Assembly (NCBI GenBank): GCA_018268315.1
Contig: JAFDWU010000001.1
Coordinates: 714,324-778,323, forward strand
Origin: Armatimonadota bacterium
Lineage (GTDB): Bacteria; Armatimonadota; Fimbriimonadia; Fimbriimonadales; Fimbriimonadaceae
Length of the DNA: 64,000 nucleotides
Direction of reading: 5' to 3'
Position 1 is the first letter of the stretch, and the number at the start of each line of letters is the position of its first letter. Shown one piece after another: positions 25,331 to 34,666 of the stretch. A model generated the notes under the pieces. It saw only the letters and a list, made by a program, of their open reading frames with translations. It searched no databases and was not told the origin of the DNA. The position numbers and the translations under genes were made by a program.

Positions 25331-26659
25331 TTAGATTCCACCTTTCCAACGCAGGATAACCACCTCTTCGTTGATATGCTCTTTGGTAGCGGTCGCCCAC
25401 CGCGTGCGAAACAGATCTCGCCTTACAACTTCATAGCCCTGCATGCGGGCAACTTCCTCTAGGAGAATTCCTGTTCGGATCATGATCCGCAAATAGGAAG
25501 CTTGGTCCCCCACCACGTAAGCCAGGTGAGCGCCAGGTTTGAGAAGCGTACTCATCTCCTTGAAGTGCTTAGCCATTCCGCCAAAGTAGAGCTTCGTCAC
25601 ACGATGGTAGAGGCGCTCAAATCCCGAGGTCTTGCCAAGTTCGATTCTCTTAGCCTCGATTTCAGCTGCAATCCTCTGCACCTCGGCGATGTCCTCAGCG
25701 TGCAGGTCGTCATCGTCATTCACATAGACGTTCCGCGTGTTCGATCTCAGCAGGTGCTGCTTCAAAGCCCGCAGTTCGCTCTTGTTCTTAATGAGGCCAA
25801 GAACAACGCTTTCAAGCCGCGTGGTCCTCGTGTAGTCCTTCTCGTTCGGATAAGGCGGAGAGGTTATGATTGCGTCTACCGAATTTGGGGTGATCTGCCC
25901 ATTGATACTTCGAGAATCGCCAAGGATCACATGCGCCGAGACACCAGCGCGGTCTCCAACCTCCCGCAGGTCGCTTGCCATCCGTCCAATTTGGCCGAGC
26001 CAGGAGCCAACGACATCCGCATCAGTTTTCGGCGCCGTGATACCGACCTCCGGCCCAAAGCGAATATTCCCGGCATCGTTGACGAGCGTCCATGCTAATG
26101 CGACCTTCATGTGCCCCTGCAAGCGCAACGGCGCATTGGCAATGAGGTCCAACAAGACGAGAGATCGATGGAGCGGCAAAGCGCTGATTGAGTCTGCTAA
26201 GAGAAGCTGGCTTGCTTCCGCGTCTAGATCAAGCAGACCAAACAATGATCGGCGTTCTGACACTCCCACAGTTGAGTAACTCGCGAGGTCGATTGACCGC
26301 AATTCGGTTGTGACCGCCTTTGCGATCTTTTCTGCCTCAGCCAGCAAAGCGTCCGCATCGACTCCCCAATCGACCTTGGTGGCGCTTGCAAGCGCGGCCA
26401 TCGGGTTAGCTTCGATTCCGATGCTTCTTATGCCATGTTTCTTAGCTTCCACCAAGGTGGTTCCCGTGCCACAAAACGGATCAAGGACGCACGAATCTTC
26501 GCCTAGCCCGAACTCATCAAGATAGGTCCGGACGAGATGAGGCGGGAACGACAAGACGAATCGATACCAGGCGTGGACCGCGCGATCTTCCGGCGCTAAT
26601 TTGTTATGCAGAGGACTGCTGATAGACCAAGCACTGCGGTCAAGTGTCCTGACTGCCAT
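25331..26659 (-). CDS. DNA methyltransferase (N4-cytosine or N6-adenine)
   Basis: 442 residues. SAM-binding motif I is VLDPFCGTGTTLVEA at 58-72, and catalytic motif IV is TSPPY at 266-270 (in DAIITSPPYPNEKDYTR). TSPPY is commonest in N4-cytosine enzymes but also occurs in N6-adenine ones. Motif I lies before motif IV by about 200 residues, the alpha-like order, with a likely target-recognition region between. It protects the host DNA against the endonuclease encoded immediately downstream. No ribosome-binding site is obvious before the ATG; CAAAAT ends 6 nt upstream, so a leaderless message is possible. A 107-bp spacer separates it from korB. Confidence 0.88.
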   Translation of the reverse strand: MAVRTLDRSAWSISSPLHNKLAPEDRAVHAWYRFVLSFPPHLVRTYLDEFGLGEDSCVLDPFCGTGTTLVEAKKHGIRSIGIEANPMAALASATKVDWGVDADALLAEAEKIAKAVTTELRSIDLASYSTVGVSERRSLFGLLDLDAEASQLLLADSISALPLHRSLVLLDLIANAPLRLQGHMKVALAWTLVNDAGNIRFGPEVGITAPKTDADVVGSWLGQIGRMASDLREVGDRAGVSAHVILGDSRSINGQITPNSVDAIITSPPYPNEKDYTRTTRLESVVLGLIKNKSELRALKQHLLRSNTRNVYVNDDDDLHAEDIAEVQRIAAEIEAKRIELGKTSGFERLYHRVTKLYFGGMAKHFKEMSTLLKPGAHLAYVVGDQASYLRIMIRTGILLEEVARMQGYEVVRRDLFRTRWATATKEHINEEVVILRWKGGI

Positions 26660-26766
26660 GATTAGATTTTGACGTACGGGGACGACCGATTGTCGTGTTC
26701 TGCGAGCAGATTCAGCTACTTAATTGATAATTTAGTACCTGTCTATCTCTTAGACGGTTAGCTCGC

Positions 26767-27822
26767 CTACCTAAACCGCAATTGTAGCTTCGCGAGCGCT
26801 TCGCTGCCCGGACACAGATCGCTGTACGGCAGATTCGTCAGCGCTGCGTCCACCACGTCGTTCTGCTCCACCATGTCCTTCCCGTTCTCGTCGATATACA
26901 GCAGTCCGGTGGCGACTTCGCCCTCGCTCTGGCAGTTGCGGATGTAGGCATAAGCCTTATCTCGATCCGTCGGGTCGTAGTCTTCAGCGACCTTGCGCAG
27001 GTTCACCATGCCGCCGTCGTGCATCTGCACACGCTTCACCGAGCCCGGCTCGTACTGCGTTGTAATCTCGGACCGAATCGGCACGAAATCGGCCTCCACG
27101 ACCTCGATCATATGCTCGCGCGTGTACGAGTAGCTCTTGGTCGAGCCTTCGTGATCGTTAAACGTCACGCATGGTGAAATCACTTCCACAAACGCAAAGC
27201 CGTTATGCTGCAGGCCCGCCTGCAGAATCGGAATAAGCTGCTCCTTATCGCCGCTAAAGCTGCGAGCCACAAACGTCGCGCCCAGGTTCAGCGCCAGGGT
27301 CACGCCGTCGATTGGCGTCATCTCGTTCACTTCACCCTTCTTGCTGGTAGAGCCAAAGTCAGCGGAAGCCGAGAACTGTCCCTTCGTAAGGCCATAAACG
27401 CCGTTGTTCTCCAGGATGTAAAGCAGGTTCACGTTGCGCCGGATGGCGTGGCAAAGCTGGCCAAGGCCGATGGAGAGCGAATCGCCGTCGCCAGAAACGC
27501 CAATCATGATCAGCTCGCGGTTCGCCGCGCCCGCGCCGGTAGCAATCGAGGGCATGCGCCCGTGAACGCTGTTAAAGCCGTGCGCCTCGCGCAAGAAGTA
27601 AGCGGGAGTCTTGGAAGAGCAGCCGATGCCCGAAAGCTTGGCGACCTTGTATGGCTCGATATCCAGCTCCCAGAAGGCGTGAATGATGGCGGCGGTAATC
27701 GAATCGTGGCCGCAGCCCGCGCATAGCGTGCTCAGCGCGCCCTCGTAATCTCGGCGCGTCAGGCCAAGCGCGTTGGGCTTTAGCGATGGGTGGTGGACCT
27801 TGGGTTTTGCGAGATAGCTCAT
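26767..27822 (-). CDS. korB: 2-oxoacid:ferredoxin oxidoreductase, beta (TPP-binding) subunit
   Basis: 351 residues. The thiamine-diphosphate-binding subunit: CAGCGHDSITAAIIHAF holds the N-terminal cysteines of the Fe-S site, GIGCSSKTPAYF follows, and GVSGDGDSLSIGLGQL...ENNGVYGLTKGQ is the GDG-N TPP/Mg motif. It works with the fused gamma-alpha subunit to oxidise a 2-oxoacid and CoA to acyl-CoA and CO2, reducing ferredoxin. 2-Oxoglutarate (Kor) is the best guess from the short beta subunit and fused gamma-alpha; other 2-oxoacids cannot be excluded. The ATG overlaps the korA stop by 4 nt. Last gene of the three-gene operon. Confidence 0.9.
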   Translation of the reverse strand: MSYLAKPKVHHPSLKPNALGLTRRDYEGALSTLCAGCGHDSITAAIIHAFWELDIEPYKVAKLSGIGCSSKTPAYFLREAHGFNSVHGRMPSIATGAGAANRELIMIGVSGDGDSLSIGLGQLCHAIRRNVNLLYILENNGVYGLTKGQFSASADFGSTSKKGEVNEMTPIDGVTLALNLGATFVARSFSGDKEQLIPILQAGLQHNGFAFVEVISPCVTFNDHEGSTKSYSYTREHMIEVVEADFVPIRSEITTQYEPGSVKRVQMHDGGMVNLRKVAEDYDPTDRDKAYAYIRNCQSEGEVATGLLYIDENGKDMVEQNDVVDAALTNLPYSDLCPGSEALAKLQLRFR

Positions 27823-29618
27823 GCCGGCACTCCGATATGGGGGCGAATGCCCGAAACAACGTGATGCGCGCTCATGGGGAAGCCCGCGTAGTAGCGAACC
27901 GAGCCAAGTTTGGTTAGCGGAACCTCTGTCTCAAGCGCCAACAAACTGCGTAGCTGGCCGTCGCGGTTCTGCTCGACGACGAAGTTCATCTCGTGCTCCT
28001 CAAGGAACTCCTTCACTTCGTCGCTGAACGGGAATCCGCGAACGCGCATGTAATCAAATGGCAGCCCTTCGGCTTTCAATTCGTCCAACGCTTCCAGGCA
28101 CGCCTCGTGGCATCCGCCGATGGAGACAATTCCCATCGTCGCGCCCTTCGTGCGCTTGATGAACGGCGCGGGAACCGCGTTCTTGGCGCCCTGCACCTTG
28201 CGGGCAATGCGGTCGACCACTTCCTGGTACTCATCCGCATCCTCGGTGTAGGCGCCCATCTTGTTGTGACCAGAGCCTCGGGTGAAGTACGCGCCTTTCG
28301 GGTGAACGCCGGGCAGCGTGCGTTGCGGAATGCCGTCGCCATCTGGGTCTAGATAACGACCGTAGGTCTTGATGTTGTCCAGTTCCTTCGCGCCAAGGAC
28401 CTTGCCGCGATCGGGCCGGTAAGAATCGTCCCACGTCAGCTTCGGCACCATCCAGTCGTTCATGCCGATGTCGAGATCAGAGAGCACCAGCACCGGGGTT
28501 TGGTACCGCTCGGCTAAATCAAACGCCGCGACCGCCATCTCGAACGCTTCCTTCGGGTCCGCCGGATAGAGGCAGATGTGCTTGGTGTCGCCATGCGATG
28601 CATGCGCGCAAATCAAGATGTCGCACTGCTGGGTGCGGGTCGGCATGCCGGTCGAAGGCCCCGTGCGCTGCACGTCGAACACCACGGCAGGAACTTCGGC
28701 GTAGTAGGCAAGCCCAAGGAATTCGCTCATCAGCGAGATGCCAGGGCCAGAAGTTGGCGTGAACGCCCTTGCGCCTGCCCACGATGCACCAATGACCATG
28801 CCAATCGCGGAAAGCTCGTCTTCCGCCTGAAGGATTGCGAAGCGGTTCTTCTTGGTCTCCGGGTCAACACGATATCGCTGGCAGAAACCTTTAAACGACT
28901 CCATCAGCGAAGTCGCGGGAGTGATGGGATACCAAGCGCCAACCGTCGCGCCCGCGTAAAGACAGCCTAGCGCGGCGGAAGCGTTGCCGCCGATGAGGAT
29001 GCAGTCCTTCGTCTCATCCATCTTCTGCAAGTGGATAGGCAGCGGCACATCGAAATTTGCCTTTACGTATTCAAATCCCAGATTGATGGCCTTCTGATTG
29101 GACTCCAGCAAGGCAGGCTTCTTGGAAAACTTCTCCTGAGTCAGCTCGGCGATCACATCGCGGTCGATATTAAGCAGCGCCGCCAGCGCGCCCGCATAGG
29201 CGATGTTCTTCATCAGGATGCGCTCGCGCACCCCGCCAAAAGCTTTGTTGCACAGTTCGGCAAAGGGAACGCCGATGTAGGTGACGTCGTCGCGGATCAG
29301 CTTGTCATCCATCGGCCAGGTGGAGTCGTACATCAGCCAGCCGCCAGACCGAACCTCTTGAATATCCTTCTCGTAGGTCGCCGAGTTCAGCGCCACCATC
29401 AGGTCGAAGACCGGTGTTCGCGCCTTGTAACCCTTGCCGCTAACGCGGATCTCGTACCACGTGGGCAAGCCCTGAATGTTCGAAGGGAAAAGGTTCTTGC
29501 CGGTTACCGGCACGCCCATGCGGAAGATTGCCTGCATGATAAGGCCGTTCGCGCTGGCAGAACCGGTGCCGTTGGCGGTCGCTATCTTAAAAGCAAATTC
29601 GTTTGTTCGATCGTTCAT
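27819..29618 (-). CDS. korA: 2-oxoacid:ferredoxin oxidoreductase, fused gamma-alpha subunit
   Basis: 599 residues, the length expected when gamma (about 1-190, beginning NGTGSASANGLIMQAIFRMG) and alpha (about 200-560, beginning GNASAALGCLYAGATVGAWY and containing YPITPATSLME) are one chain. The motif QAEDELSAIGMVIGASWAG binds the TPP pyrimidine face, and TSGPGISLMSEFLGLAYYAE is conserved in the family. A C-terminal domain (GATMGIVSIGG...) completes alpha. It overlaps the upstream flavoprotein gene and the downstream beta gene by 4 nt each, which speaks for tight co-translation of one complex. Confidence 0.92.
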   Translation of the reverse strand: MNDRTNEFAFKIATANGTGSASANGLIMQAIFRMGVPVTGKNLFPSNIQGLPTWYEIRVSGKGYKARTPVFDLMVALNSATYEKDIQEVRSGGWLMYDSTWPMDDKLIRDDVTYIGVPFAELCNKAFGGVRERILMKNIAYAGALAALLNIDRDVIAELTQEKFSKKPALLESNQKAINLGFEYVKANFDVPLPIHLQKMDETKDCILIGGNASAALGCLYAGATVGAWYPITPATSLMESFKGFCQRYRVDPETKKNRFAILQAEDELSAIGMVIGASWAGARAFTPTSGPGISLMSEFLGLAYYAEVPAVVFDVQRTGPSTGMPTRTQQCDILICAHASHGDTKHICLYPADPKEAFEMAVAAFDLAERYQTPVLVLSDLDIGMNDWMVPKLTWDDSYRPDRGKVLGAKELDNIKTYGRYLDPDGDGIPQRTLPGVHPKGAYFTRGSGHNKMGAYTEDADEYQEVVDRIARKVQGAKNAVPAPFIKRTKGATMGIVSIGGCHEACLEALDELKAEGLPFDYMRVRGFPFSDEVKEFLEEHEMNFVVEQNRDGQLRSLLALETEVPLTKLGSVRYYAGFPMSAHHVVSGIRPHIGVPA

Positions 29619-31429
29619 GAAGTCACCTGGGCAACCTGCGCAACCGTCTCCACCGGCGCCGGCCTACCTGCGTACGGAAGGTGCAGGGCGAACTTGCGCA
29701 TATCCCACGCATAGGTTGGGCATCGCTCTGCGCACAGACCGCAGTGGATGCATATGTTCTCATCTTTCACCATCACGCGGCCGGTCTGCTTGAGTTCGCT
29801 TGAGACGAACAGCGCCTGCTCCATGTTTAGCGCGGGTGCGGTGAGCCGTGTCCTAAGGTCCGCCTCTTCCCCGTTCTCGGTAAGCGTTAAGCAGTCCACC
29901 GGGCAGATATCGATACACGCATCGCACTCGATGCAAAGCGAATCCGTGAAGTGGGTCTCGATGTCGCAGTTCAGGCAACGCTGCACTTCGAGCGCGGTCT
30001 GCTCTTCGGTAAAGCCCTTCTCGACCTCAATGGTCATCTTGGAGAATCGAACCGGCAGATCGACATGCACCATCTTCTGGCGGCTGGCGGGGTCGAAGTA
30101 GTTGCTGTAGGACCACTCGTGCAGCCCCATCTTGGTGCTGGCAAGAGTCTGCCCGCGCGGCGGACGATCACTCAGCGATTCGCCAATGCAGTACTTGTGA
30201 ATCGAAATCGCGGCCTGATGGCCCTGCTCTACCGCCCAGATGATGTTCGCGGGGCCGAATGCGGCGTCGCCGCCGAAGAACACGCCCTCGCGAGTGGACA
30301 TGAAGGTGTCCTTATCGACCACCGGCATATCCCATTTGGGATCGAAATCCAGCCCGATGTTGCGCTCGATCCACGGGAAGGCATTCTCCTGTCCGATGGC
30401 AAGGATGACGCTGTCGCAAGGAATCGTGATTCGGCCCGCGGGCTCTTGGATCAGTTTGCCGTCCACTTCCTGAGAGGTGAACTTGTCGAACTCCATGCCG
30501 ACCAGCTTGCCGTTCTCAACCACGAATTGAACGGGCGATAGATTCTCAAGAATCTCGACGTTCTCTTCCTCAGCGTCCTCAAGCTCCCATGGAGAGGCTT
30601 TGAAATACTTGCGGGTCTTGCGTGCGATGACCTTAACCTCGGTTGCGCCAAGGCGCTTCGCGCTGCGGCAGCAGTCCATGGCGGTGTTGCCAACGCCGAT
30701 AATCAAAACGCGCTTACCAACGCTATCGATGTGGCCGAAGTGGATCGATTCCAGCCACTCGATGCCGATGAACACCTGGTCGGTATCGTATCGGCCCGGA
30801 AGCACAAGCTCTTTGCCCTTCGGCGCGCCGCTGCCCACGAACACTGCATCGTATTCTTTCGTGTCGAGCAGTTCCTTCAGGCTGTTCACCGGGGTGTCGT
30901 ACTTCATCGTGACGCCCATATCCACGATGTAGCCGATCTCTTCATCCAGCACTTCTTCCGGCAGACGGAACGCGGGGATATTGATTCGCATCAAGCCACC
31001 GGGACGGGGGCCCTTCTCGTAAATCGTTACATCGTAGCCAAGCGGCATCAAGTCGTTCGCCACCGTGAGCGAAGATGGCCCCGCGCCAACCAGCGCGATC
31101 TTCTTGCCATTTTTCTTCGCAGGCGCCTTCGGGATGCGGTCCTTAATATCGCTCTTGTGGTCGGCGGCGACGCGCTTCAGGCGACAGATTGCCACCGGCT
31201 TCCCATCTACGCGCGTGCGCCTGCAAGCAGGCTCGCAGGGGCGGTCACAGGTTCGGCCGAGGATGCCGGGAAACACGTTGGACTCGCGATTGACTATGTA
31301 AGCGTCGTCAAAGCGCCCCTGCGCAATCAAACGGATGTATTCAGGCACGTTCGTGTGAGCGGGGCAAGCCCACTGACAGTCCACAACCTTATGGTAGTAA
31401 TCGGGGTTGTTTGTATCCGTTCGTCGCAT
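29615..31429 (-). CDS. GltD-like FAD/NAD(P)H oxidoreductase with C-terminal 4Fe-4S ferredoxin domain
   Basis: 604 residues from ATG 31429; the ATG at 31438 overlaps a TATAAT box and is rejected. The N-terminal part (ACPAHTNVPEYIRLI, GRTCDRPCEPACRR) is the Cys-rich helical domain of glutamate synthase small subunit. Two dinucleotide folds follow: IALVGAGPSSLTVANDL for FAD and VLIIGVGNTAMDCCRSAK for NAD(P)H, closing with VFFGGDAAFGPANIIWA. The C-terminus adds two ferredoxin motifs, CIECDACIDICPVDC and CIHCGLCAERCP. It heads the kor operon and should pass electrons between ferredoxin of the oxidoreductase and NAD(P)H. The message looks leaderless. Confidence 0.88.
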   Translation of the reverse strand: MRRTDTNNPDYYHKVVDCQWACPAHTNVPEYIRLIAQGRFDDAYIVNRESNVFPGILGRTCDRPCEPACRRTRVDGKPVAICRLKRVAADHKSDIKDRIPKAPAKKNGKKIALVGAGPSSLTVANDLMPLGYDVTIYEKGPRPGGLMRINIPAFRLPEEVLDEEIGYIVDMGVTMKYDTPVNSLKELLDTKEYDAVFVGSGAPKGKELVLPGRYDTDQVFIGIEWLESIHFGHIDSVGKRVLIIGVGNTAMDCCRSAKRLGATEVKVIARKTRKYFKASPWELEDAEEENVEILENLSPVQFVVENGKLVGMEFDKFTSQEVDGKLIQEPAGRITIPCDSVILAIGQENAFPWIERNIGLDFDPKWDMPVVDKDTFMSTREGVFFGGDAAFGPANIIWAVEQGHQAAISIHKYCIGESLSDRPPRGQTLASTKMGLHEWSYSNYFDPASRQKMVHVDLPVRFSKMTIEVEKGFTEEQTALEVQRCLNCDIETHFTDSLCIECDACIDICPVDCLTLTENGEEADLRTRLTAPALNMEQALFVSSELKQTGRVMVKDENICIHCGLCAERCPTYAWDMRKFALHLPYAGRPAPVETVAQVAQVTS

Positions 31430-31436
31430 ATTCACC

Positions 31437-31442
31437 ATTATA
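31437..31442 (-). promoter_or_regulatory. -10 box of the GltD-like/kor operon
   Basis: Perfect TATAAT on the minus strand, ending 7 nt before ATG 31429 and overlapping the upstream ATG at 31438. The -35 region is poor (TCAGAT at 17-bp spacing). It implies a start of transcription at the translation start. Confidence 0.5.
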
Positions 31443-31598
31443 TGAGCAAGTCTTGAGGAATCTGAAAGTTCGTTCGCGACATCAAAATCACTTCTGCCGC
31501 CGCCGGCTTTTTAGACGAGCCAATCCTTCGCGGGCGAACCAACGAAAGATTAGCCTAGATTCAGGTTCCTAAGCGTCCTATTTTCCTTTGACTATCAC

Positions 31599-32996
31599 CT
31601 AATACGAATCCAAAGCGGTTGCGATCTTGGAGATAGTCGTCTTTGCATTTCCAAACACCATGACTGTGTTGTCCAGCAAGAACAGTTCGTTCTCAACGCC
31701 GGCAAAGCCCGGGCTCATACCGCGCTTGCAAACGATGACCGTCTTCGCCTTATCTACATCCAGAATCGGCATGCCGTAGATTGGGCTCGACTTGTCGTAC
31801 CGCGCCGCAGGGTTCACAACGTCGTTCGCGCCGATAACCAGCACGACGTCGGTCTCCGGGAACAACGGGTTGATCTGCTCAAGCTCGTACAACTGATCGT
31901 AAGGCACGTCGGCTTCCGCCAGCAGCACGTTCATGTGGCCGGGCATGCGTCCGGCAACTGGGTGAACGGCGTACTTGACGTCGATTCCAATCGCCATCAG
32001 CTTTGCCGCCATTTCCTTAACCTGGTGCTGCGCTTGCGCGACCGCCATGCCGTATCCCGGCACGATGACCACCGAATTCGCATTGGTCAGCAGAATCGCC
32101 GCGTCCTCAACCGAGTAGCTCTTAGGCTGCCTGCCCGCAAGCGCGCTGTTGCCGCTGCTTGCGATTACGCTGCCAACCGCGCCGAACAGAACGTTGCCGA
32201 GCGTGCGGTTCATCGCCGTACACATCTGCAAGGTGAGGATAAGGCCGCTTGCGCCAACCAGTCCGCCGCCGATTAGGAGCGCGGTGTTCATCAGCACGAA
32301 GCCCGCTAGGCCCGCCGCGCATCCGGTAAAGGAGTTGAGCAGCGAGATTACGACCGGCATGTCCGCGCCGCCAATCGGGAGAACTCCCGATACGCCAAGC
32401 ACGAGCGCCAGCGTCACTAGCCCTGCAAACAAGGGAACTGAGCTGCCTTGCACCGTTAGCAGGCCCACCGCCATTCCGGCGAGCACAACCACCAGGAGCA
32501 TGTTCAGGAACTGCTGACCCTTAAAGGTCAGCGGTCTGCCCGGAAGAATCTCTTGCAGCTTGCCAAAGGCGATGAGGCTTCCTGAGAAGCTGACCGAGCC
32601 GATAATCGCACTAAGCACCGTCGTAACACGCTGAATCGGCTCCGGCGTGATGCCAGCATTACTCGCCTCAAGAAACTCGTAAAGGGCAACCAGAGTAACC
32701 GCGCCGCCGCCAAGGCCGTTAAGCAGGGCCACCATCTGGGGCACCGCCGTCATCTGAATCTTTCGACCCGACCACACCGCCGCCGCCGCGCCAAGAACAA
32801 CCAGAATGGCGATGAGGGCGAGGTTGCCCGGCTTGATAGCCGGGTTCAGCATTGTGGCAAGCAGAGCCGCCGCCATTCCGCCCATCGCTACCCAGTTACC
32901 CTTCCTAGCGGTAACTGGCGAGTTCATCAGCTTCAGCGAAAGGATGAAGCAGACGGCCGCCGCAAGATACGCTACGTCGATCCAATCTCTGTTCAC
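31599..32996 (-). CDS. pntB: NAD(P) transhydrogenase beta subunit
   Basis: 465 residues, normal for PntB. About nine membrane segments fill residues 1-280 (RDWIDVAYLAAAVCFILSLKL; MVALLNGLGGGAVTLVALYEF is a hallmark), then the NADP(H)-binding domain III at 290-465 with SVEDAAILLTNANSVVIVPGYGMAVAQAQHQV and GANDVVNPAARYDKSSPIYGMP. Together with PntAA and PntAB it couples proton entry to NADPH formation from NADH. Its ATG overlaps the stop of pntAB by 4 nt. The 160 bp between it and the kor operon are without a visible gene; the two operons point the same way. Confidence 0.96.
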   Translation of the reverse strand: MNRDWIDVAYLAAAVCFILSLKLMNSPVTARKGNWVAMGGMAAALLATMLNPAIKPGNLALIAILVVLGAAAAVWSGRKIQMTAVPQMVALLNGLGGGAVTLVALYEFLEASNAGITPEPIQRVTTVLSAIIGSVSFSGSLIAFGKLQEILPGRPLTFKGQQFLNMLLVVVLAGMAVGLLTVQGSSVPLFAGLVTLALVLGVSGVLPIGGADMPVVISLLNSFTGCAAGLAGFVLMNTALLIGGGLVGASGLILTLQMCTAMNRTLGNVLFGAVGSVIASSGNSALAGRQPKSYSVEDAAILLTNANSVVIVPGYGMAVAQAQHQVKEMAAKLMAIGIDVKYAVHPVAGRMPGHMNVLLAEADVPYDQLYELEQINPLFPETDVVLVIGANDVVNPAARYDKSSPIYGMPILDVDKAKTVIVCKRGMSPGFAGVENELFLLDNTVMVFGNAKTTISKIATALDSY

Positions 32997-33286
32997 GAGG
33001 TCTTCTCCCGCTTTTTGCCGCGAAACATTTCAAGCATTCGATCGGTGACCACGAACCCGCCAACCACGTTCAGCGTTCCGAAAACCACCGCCGTGCCTCC
33101 AATGATGGTCATCGCGAGTCCTTCAGCGGAGCCGAGGATCAGCAGGCCGCCAACCAGGATGACTCCGTGGATGGCGTTGGTAGCCGACATCAGCGGCGTA
33201 TGCAGCGTCTGCGGCACCTTCGAGATGACCTCAAGGCCAACGAAGATGGCGAGGATGAAGATGGTGACAATGGCGACCAAGGTCAT
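32993..33286 (-). CDS. pntAB: NAD(P) transhydrogenase alpha-2 (membrane) subunit
   Basis: 97 residues forming the small separate membrane part of the alpha chain, as in three-subunit transhydrogenases. Three or four helices are seen, with VISKVPQTLHTPLMSATNAIHGVILVGG-type sequence being the conserved segment (TLHTPLMSATNAIHG). 4-nt overlaps with both neighbours indicate one operon pntAA-pntAB-pntB. Confidence 0.95.
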   Translation of the reverse strand: MTLVAIVTIFILAIFVGLEVISKVPQTLHTPLMSATNAIHGVILVGGLLILGSAEGLAMTIIGGTAVVFGTLNVVGGFVVTDRMLEMFRGKKREKTS

Positions 33287-34428
33287 GATTTCGCCCCCTT
33301 CTCCATCGCGAGCCTTGTTGGCTCGTGGGTGACCTTCCCTTCATGGGTTACAAGCGTGTCTCGGATAATCTGGTCCTCCATATCAAGCTTGACCGCGCCT
33401 TCCGGCGCGAGATTCAAAACGAACTCCGCGATGTTCTTGCTGTACATCTTGCTGGCGTCGGCTGCCATCTCAGAGAGCAGGGTCGTCGGTCCGATGACGG
33501 TGACGCCATCAACTTCCACCGACTTGCCCGCAACTGTCGCTTCGCAGTTGCCGCCGTTCGGGGCGGCGAGATCGATGATTACCGAGCCGCGCGCCATGTG
33601 CTTCACCATCTCGCGGGTGATGAGCACAGGGGCCGGACGGCCAGGGATGAGCGCGGTGGTAATCACCACGTCGTTCTTGGTCATCCGCTGAGTAATCAAC
33701 TCGAGTTCTTTCTCGTGAGTATCTTTCGAAACTTCTTTCGCGTAGCCGGAGGCGTCCTCCAACTCGCTGGTATCAACCTGTAGCGCAACGAAGCGCGCGC
33801 CAAGGCTCTCAACCTGCTCCTTAACCGATGGCCTTACGTCGAAGGCTTCAACGATTGCGCCGAGACGCTTACAGGTCGCAATTGCCTGCAAGCCCGCAAC
33901 ACCCGCTCCGAGGACGAACACCTTAGCAGGTGGGATGGTGCCTGCAGCGGTCATGAACATCGGGAAGAACTTCGGCAGCGAATTCGCGGCAAGCAGAGCC
34001 CCCTTGTATCCGGCGATCGTGCTCATCGCGCTGAGGGCGTCCATGCTTTGGGCGCGAGTAATTCGAGGGATGAGCTCAACCGCGAAGGTGGTAACTCCCT
34101 TCTGGGCAAGCTTGTCGACTACCGGAAGGTTTGATCCAGGGAAAAGAAAAGAGACCACCACGGTCCCTGTCTTAAAGCTTTCCACCTCAGCCGCGCTGGG
34201 TGGGGCCACACGCAGGATCATTTCCGCTTGCGAGGCAACCGCCGCCGCATCCTTTGCGATTTTGGCGCCCGCTTCTTCATATGCGTGATCGTCAACTCCC
34301 GATGCCACTCCGGCTCCGGACTCAACCACGACCGTAAAGCCTTTGGCGACAAATGTCTTTACCGTCTCCGGCGTAGCCGCAACCCGGTTTTCACCGTCTA
34401 GACGTTCTTTCGTTATTCCGACCGTCAA
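33283..34428 (-). CDS. pntAA: NAD(P) transhydrogenase alpha-1 (NAD-binding) subunit
   Basis: 381 residues from TTG 34428, chosen because AGGAGG lies about 10 nt upstream and the protein then starts TVGITKERLDGENRVAATPE, the standard N-terminus; the GTG at 34452 is upstream of the ribosome-binding site. The alanine dehydrogenase-like domain I shows VFVLGAGVAGLQAIATCKRLGA and the NAD(H) loop, and LAAPNGGNCEATVAG. The C-terminus lacks membrane helices, which are on PntAB. It is the first gene of the pnt operon. Confidence 0.95.
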   Translation of the reverse strand: MTVGITKERLDGENRVAATPETVKTFVAKGFTVVVESGAGVASGVDDHAYEEAGAKIAKDAAAVASQAEMILRVAPPSAAEVESFKTGTVVVSFLFPGSNLPVVDKLAQKGVTTFAVELIPRITRAQSMDALSAMSTIAGYKGALLAANSLPKFFPMFMTAAGTIPPAKVFVLGAGVAGLQAIATCKRLGAIVEAFDVRPSVKEQVESLGARFVALQVDTSELEDASGYAKEVSKDTHEKELELITQRMTKNDVVITTALIPGRPAPVLITREMVKHMARGSVIIDLAAPNGGNCEATVAGKSVEVDGVTVIGPTTLLSEMAADASKMYSKNIAEFVLNLAPEGAVKLDMEDQIIRDTLVTHEGKVTHEPTRLAMEKGAKS

Positions 34429-34666
34429 CTTCGATCCGCCTCCTGTTTGCACTTCAAGTTACCCAGTCTTGATGATCCTAAGTCCCTTCTGCAACCCGCC
34501 GGAAAGCGCTGTTTTGTGCAGTATTGAATTCAAAACTTGGATATTCAGCGCGACCCCGCAACTGTTGCGTAGTAGATATTCATGACTTCAACGAGCGTCA
34601 ATTCGTCTCTTAAGGAGACGGACTAGCGGAGATTCCTGCCGCGTGGGAGTCGTATTAAGCCAGTGA

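Noticed and set aside
31429-31438. ATG 31438 as start of the GltD-like gene
   Set aside because: It overlaps a perfect TATAAT; the next ATG at 31429 sits 7 nt after that box like other genes of this window.
34607-34623. GTCTC-TTAAG-GAGAC hairpin before the VOC gene
   Set aside because: Six-base stem without T-run, far from any stop codon; too weak to call a terminator or operator.
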